64,000 bases of DNA from the NCBI GenBank assembly GCA_005405945.1, contig BJHW01000001.1, positions 1,302,001 to 1,366,000 of the forward strand, given 5' to 3'. The stretch comes from Streptomyces violaceusniger (GTDB lineage: Bacteria; Actinomycetota; Actinomycetes; Streptomycetales; Streptomycetaceae). The notes beneath the pieces were generated by a model. That model did no database searches. It was not told the DNA's origin and worked only from the letters and a program-made list of their open reading frames with translations. Position numbers and translations under genes: made by a program. Every line of letters begins with the position of its first letter. Position 1 is the first letter of the stretch. Positions 60,297 to 64,000 of the stretch are shown one piece after another.

Positions 60297-61871
60297 ATGT
60301 CCGTATCCGACGCACCGCCGTCCGGCAGTCCCGCCCCGCCGGAGACCACCCCGAAAAGCGTCCGTCTGGCCCTGCTCGGTGTGCTGCTCGCGATGCTGCT
60401 GTCGATGCTCGACTCCACGATCGTCGGCACCGCGATGCCGACGATCGTCGGCGACCTCGGCGGCCTGGAGCACATCTCCTGGGTGGTGACCGCCTACACC
60501 CTGGCCACCGCCGCCTCCACCCCCGTCTGGGGCAAGTTCGGCGATCTGTACGGCCGCAAGCACATGTATCTGATCGCCGTCGTCGTCTTCGTGCTCGGCT
60601 CGGCGCTGTCCGGCGCGGCCCACACGATGACCCAGCTGATCGTCTTCCGGGCGCTGCAGGGCCTGGGCGCGGGCGGGATCGGCGCCGGTGCCTTCGCCCT
60701 GATCGCCTCGCTGGTGCCGCCCCGGGAGCGGGGCCACTACCAGGGCATGACCGCCTCCATCATGGCCATCGGCACCATCGGCGGCCCGCTGCTCGGCGGC
60801 TTCGTCACCGGCCACCTCGGCTGGCGCTGGGCCTTCCTCATCAATCTGCCGCTCGGCGTCCTCACCGTGGTCTGGTGTCAGCTGATGCTGCGGCTGCCCG
60901 CCACCCGCGCCAAGGCCCGTATCGACTGGCCGGGGATCACCGTGATGACGACGACCGTGTGCGCCCTCACCCTGGCCGCCACCTGGGCCGGCTCCACCTA
61001 CGCGTGGAGCTCGTGGCAGATCCTGGGCCTGTTCGCCCTGGCCGCGGTGGGTGTGGCCGGTTTCGTGGCCCGGCAGCGGCGCGCGCCCGAACCGCTCATG
61101 CCACTGCGCATCTTCACCGGACACCGCAACTTCTCCCTGGCCTCCTCGCTGATCCTGGTGGGCGGGGTGGTGATGTTCGGCTGCTCGCTCTATCTGCCGC
61201 TGTACCAGCAGACCGTCCAGGGCGTCTCCGCCTCCCGCTCCGGTCTGCTGCTGCTCCCCCTGATGATCCCCGTGGTGATCATGTCCCAGGTCGGCGGCAA
61301 GGTCATGTCCGCCACCGGCCGGTACAAGATCTTCCCCGTCGTGGGCACCGTCTGCATGGCCGTCGGCCTGTTCCTGCTGGCCACCATGGACACCACGACC
61401 TCCCGCACGGCCACCGGGTGCTTCATGGCCCTGGTGGGCACGGGCATGGGCTGTCAGATGCAGATGGTCACCACGATCGCGCAGAACAGTGTGGAGATGC
61501 GCGACATGGGCGCCGCCTCCGCGTCGGTCACCCTCTTCCGCACCATCGGCGGCTCCCTGGGCGTGGCGGTCTTCGGCTCGCTCTTCACCGGCGCCGTGCG
61601 GGGCCGCGCGCCCGCCGGGGCGGAGACGATCGAGGCCCGGCCCGATCCGGCGGCGCTGGCCCGGCTGCCGGAGTCCGTCCGGGACGGCTATCTCCATGCG
61701 GTGGCCACCGGCACCCAGCGGATCTTCCTGACCGCGGCCGTCGTGTGCACCGTGGCCTTCGTCGCCGCCCTGTGCGTCCAGGAGGTCCCGCTGCGGGGCA
61801 AGCCGGGCCCGGTGGCCCAGCCGCACAAGGCCGGGGAGGCCGAGGAGGCCGCCACCCCGGCCGCCCCGTAA
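60297..61871 (+). CDS. DHA2 family multidrug efflux MFS transporter
   Basis: This 524-residue transporter is of the EmrB/QacA class (14 helices). It has motif A (GKFGDLYGRKHMYL), motif C-like GTIGGPLLGGF and the first-helix MLDSTIVGTAMPTI with the Asp typical of drug/H+ antiporters. AAGGAAG precedes the ATG at 60297. A TetR gene is divergent. It is far from the NRPS operon and its substrate is not evident. Confidence 0.93.
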   Translation: MSVSDAPPSGSPAPPETTPKSVRLALLGVLLAMLLSMLDSTIVGTAMPTIVGDLGGLEHISWVVTAYTLATAASTPVWGKFGDLYGRKHMYLIAVVVFVLGSALSGAAHTMTQLIVFRALQGLGAGGIGAGAFALIASLVPPRERGHYQGMTASIMAIGTIGGPLLGGFVTGHLGWRWAFLINLPLGVLTVVWCQLMLRLPATRAKARIDWPGITVMTTTVCALTLAATWAGSTYAWSSWQILGLFALAAVGVAGFVARQRRAPEPLMPLRIFTGHRNFSLASSLILVGGVVMFGCSLYLPLYQQTVQGVSASRSGLLLLPLMIPVVIMSQVGGKVMSATGRYKIFPVVGTVCMAVGLFLLATMDTTTSRTATGCFMALVGTGMGCQMQMVTTIAQNSVEMRDMGAASASVTLFRTIGGSLGVAVFGSLFTGAVRGRAPAGAETIEARPDPAALARLPESVRDGYLHAVATGTQRIFLTAAVVCTVAFVAALCVQEVPLRGKPGPVAQPHKAGEAEEAATPAAP

Positions 61872-61913
61872 GCGCCGCGGACGCTCCGCCGTCCCGGCCG
61901 CCCCGTAGCGCCG
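61856..61913. repeat. Imperfect direct repeat around the DHA2 stop codon
   Basis: CCCGGCCGCCCCGTAAGCGCCG (61856-61877) recurs at 61893-61913 with one A deleted. The first copy contains the transporter's TAA stop. It looks like a small local duplication between two convergent genes. Confidence 0.6.
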
Positions 61914-61921
61914 AGGGGCCG

Positions 61922-62920
61922 TCAGCTCAGGGCGGGGATGACCTCCTTCTCGTAGGCATCCATCGTGGACTCCACACCGTCGTGCATCGCGTACAGGGCG
62001 AACTGGTCCACGCCCAGGTCACGCAGCCGCTTGAGCTTGTCGATCTGGGCGCCGGCCGGGCCGAGGAGGCAGAAGCGGTCGACGATCTCGTCGGGCACGA
62101 AGGCGGTGTCCGGGTTGCCGGAGCGGCCGTGGTGAGCGTAGTCGTAGCCTTCACGAGCCTTGATGTACTCGGTCAGTTCGGCCGGCACCATGCCGGAGCT
62201 CTGACCGTAGCGCGTCACGAGGTCGGCGACATGGTTGCCGACCATCCCGCCGAACCAGCGGCACTGCTCGCGGGCGTGGTCCAGATCGTCGCCGACGTAC
62301 GCGGGGGCGGCGACGCAGATGGTGACCGCGTCCGGGTCGCGTCCGGCCTCGGCGGCGGCGTCCCGTACCGCCTTGACCATCCACTCCGTCAGATAAGGGT
62401 CGGCGAGTTGCAAGATGAATCCGTCGGCCTGACGGCCGGTCAGTGCGAGGGCTTTGGGGCCGTACGCCGCCATCCACACCGGCAGGCTGCCGCCCCTCAC
62501 CCAGGGCAGCCGCACGGTGTTGCCGTCCACCGTGGCCTCACGGCCCTCGGCCAGCTCCTTGATGGTGTGCATGGCCTCGCCGAGGCGGGCCAGGGTGTTG
62601 GGCTTGCGGCCGGCCACCCGCATCGCCGAGTCGCCACGGCCGATACCGCACACGGTGCGGTTGCCGTACATGTCGTTGAGGGTGGCGAAGGTGGAGGCGG
62701 TCACCTCCCAGGTGCGGGTCCCGGGGTTGGTGACCATCGGCCCGACGATCAGCCGCTCGGTGTGTTCGAGGATACGGCTGTAGATGACGAACGGCTCCTG
62801 CCACAACACGGCCGAGTCGAACGTCCAGCCATAGGTGAATCCCGCGTCCTCCGCGCGCCGCATCCGGTCGACGACCGCGGAGGCGGGGGGATCGGTCTGC
62901 AGGACGATTCCGAAGTCCAT
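61922..62920 (-). CDS. F420-dependent LLM-class oxidoreductase (TIGR03842-like)
   Basis: This 332-residue luciferase-like monooxygenase fold protein has the start MDFGIVLQTDPPASAV, the MVTNPGTRTWEVTASTFATL strand-helix, GIGRGDSAMR and the PVWMAAYGPKAL segment, all characteristic of F420-type LLM enzymes. CGGAG lies about seven bases before the ATG at 62920. It follows the hydantoinase gene by 22 bases on the same strand, an arrangement known from actinobacterial dihydropyrimidine/hydantoin degradation loci, so a redox step on a cyclic imide is a reasonable inference. Confidence 0.88.
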   Translation of the reverse strand: MDFGIVLQTDPPASAVVDRMRRAEDAGFTYGWTFDSAVLWQEPFVIYSRILEHTERLIVGPMVTNPGTRTWEVTASTFATLNDMYGNRTVCGIGRGDSAMRVAGRKPNTLARLGEAMHTIKELAEGREATVDGNTVRLPWVRGGSLPVWMAAYGPKALALTGRQADGFILQLADPYLTEWMVKAVRDAAAEAGRDPDAVTICVAAPAYVGDDLDHAREQCRWFGGMVGNHVADLVTRYGQSSGMVPAELTEYIKAREGYDYAHHGRSGNPDTAFVPDEIVDRFCLLGPAGAQIDKLKRLRDLGVDQFALYAMHDGVESTMDAYEKEVIPALS

Positions 62921-62942
62921 CGCATGCTCCGTGTGGTGGTTG

Positions 62943-64000
62943 CTAGAGGTACTGGCAGGTGGCGCGGGGCAGATACCGGCCGTGCCCCGTCCGGCCGAGG
63001 TACGCGTCGCCGTCGACGACGACGTGTCCCCGCGAGAGGACGGTGCGCACCCGCCCGGTGATCTGCCTGCCCTCATATGCCGAGTAGTCGACGTTCATGT
63101 GGTGGGTCCGGGCGGACAGGGTCTGCCGGGCCTGCGGGTCGTAGATGACGATGTCGGCGTCGGCCCCGGGCGCGATGGTGCCCTTGCGCGGGTAGAGGCC
63201 GAACATCCTGGCCGGGGTGGCGCAGGCGATCTCGATCCAGCGGCGGCGGGAGATGTGGCCGTCCACCACGGCCTGGTGGAGCAGGTCCATCCGGTGCTCC
63301 ACGCCCGGCATGCCGTTGGGGATCTTGGAGAAGTCGCCCCGGCCCAGCTCCTTCTGCCCGGCGAAGCAGAACGGGCAGTGGTCGGTGGAGACCACCGACA
63401 GGTCATTGGTCCGCAGCCCCCGCCACAGCGCGGCCTGGTGCAGAGCGGGCCGCAGCGGGGTGGAGCAGACGTACTTGGCGCCCTCGAAGTCCGGTTCGGC
63501 GAGGTTGTCCGTGGACAGGAACAGATACTGCGGACACGTCTCGGCGAACACCGGCAGACCCAGGTCACGGGCTCCCGTGATCTCCTGGACGGCCTGCTCG
63601 GCGGAGACATGGACGATGTAGAGCGGTGCGCCGGCCACCCGGGCGAGCTGGATGGCGCGATGGGTCGCCTCCGACTCCAGCAGCTCCCGGCGGACCTCAC
63701 CGTGGTGGCGGGGGTCGGTCCTGCCCTCGGCCAGGGCCTGCTCCACCAGGACGTCGATGGCGATGCCGTTCTCGGCGTGCATCATGACCAGTCCGCCGTT
63801 GGCGGCGCCGCGCTGCATGGCCCGCAGGATCTTGCCGTCGTCGCTGTAGAAGACACCGGGGTAGGCCATGAACAGCTTGAAGCTGGTCACGCCCTCGTCC
63901 ACGAGAGCGTCCATCTCCTTGAGCGAGTGCTCGTCGACATCGGCGAGGATCATGTGGAACCCGTAGTCGATCGCGCACTGGCCCTCGGACTTGGCGTGCC
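62943..64000 (-). CDS. Dihydropyrimidinase / D-hydantoinase (N-terminal part beyond right edge)
   Basis: The frame is open to the window edge, so the N-terminal metal-binding HxH is outside. Visible amidohydrolase features are TSFKLFMAYPG, whose Lys is the carboxylated metal bridge, MMHAENG and IVHVSAE (metal His ligands), and STDHCPF (catalytic Asp). Downstream GTIAPGADADIVIYDP is the conserved C-terminal strand. It hydrolyses cyclic amides such as dihydropyrimidines or hydantoins to N-carbamoyl acids. It is the upstream partner of the F420-dependent oxidoreductase. Confidence 0.93.
   Translation of the reverse strand, partial: HAKSEGQCAIDYGFHMILADVDEHSLKEMDALVDEGVTSFKLFMAYPGVFYSDDGKILRAMQRGAANGGLVMMHAENGIAIDVLVEQALAEGRTDPRHHGEVRRELLESEATHRAIQLARVAGAPLYIVHVSAEQAVQEITGARDLGLPVFAETCPQYLFLSTDNLAEPDFEGAKYVCSTPLRPALHQAALWRGLRTNDLSVVSTDHCPFCFAGQKELGRGDFSKIPNGMPGVEHRMDLLHQAVVDGHISRRRWIEIACATPARMFGLYPRKGTIAPGADADIVIYDPQARQTLSARTHHMNVDYSAYEGRQITGRVRTVLSRGHVVVDGDAYLGRTGHGRYLPRATCQYL

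Noticed and set aside
1..64000. tRNA, rRNA or replication origin sequences
   Set aside because: No cloverleaf, rRNA core or DnaA-box cluster was seen on reading either strand.

Overview
The window is high-GC actinobacterial DNA, almost certainly Streptomyces. The genes use G/C-rich third codon positions, Shine-Dalgarno (SD) sites are typical, and rare TTA (bldA-type) leucine codons occur. The gene content also fits: an MbtH protein, a Methyltransf_19 protein, a CYP/ferredoxin pair, many TetR regulators, secreted hydrolases and a giant NRPS locus.

Layout. (1) 1-39398: a non-ribosomal peptide operon. NRPS-A enters from the left edge and ends at 17881. NRPS-B (17894-37885) follows with its SD overlapping the NRPS-A stop. 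An MFS exporter overlaps the NRPS-B stop (ATGA) and an MbtH protein closes the unit before a hairpin terminator. Ten modules are visible: [A-T] [C-A-T-E]x3 [C-A-T] / [C-A-T-E] [C-A-T] [C-A-T-E] [C-A-T] [C-A-T-E]. The subtype of each C domain (LCL or DCL) agrees with whether the preceding module epimerises, so A then B is the likely assembly order. The line ends in an E domain with no thioesterase, so release must be in trans or a further NRPS must exist outside the window. (2) 39549-46786: a methyltransferase, a P450/ferredoxin pair divergent from a TetR gene with a perfect 16-bp palindrome between them, a large F5/8C-SMI1/KNR4 protein and an FAD monooxygenase. (3) 46880-50400: a mobile-element island. 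A GH84 gene survives only as its 3' part and abuts a TnpB element. An IS4-family element has inserted just after the tnpB stop, in the loop of a hairpin that looks like the 3' end of the omegaRNA, so tnpB and scaffold are separated from the guide side. (4) 50427-64000: ordinary accessory chromosome with an SRPBCC protein, a secreted GH28 enzyme, a HelD-like ATPase with a hexapeptide-repeat tail, a quinone oxidoreductase/TetR pair, a secreted CAP protein, a membrane glycosyltransferase, a TetR/DHA2 efflux pair and a hydantoinase/F420-oxidoreductase operon cut by the right edge.

Data quality. At least 20 reading-frame breaks occur, and every one I inspected is repaired by adding one base to a short G or C run. 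They occur in unrelated genes, so I treat them as homopolymer under-calls and give gene-level coordinates across them. With the bases restored, NRPS-B is exactly 6665 aa and the visible part of NRPS-A 5960 aa.
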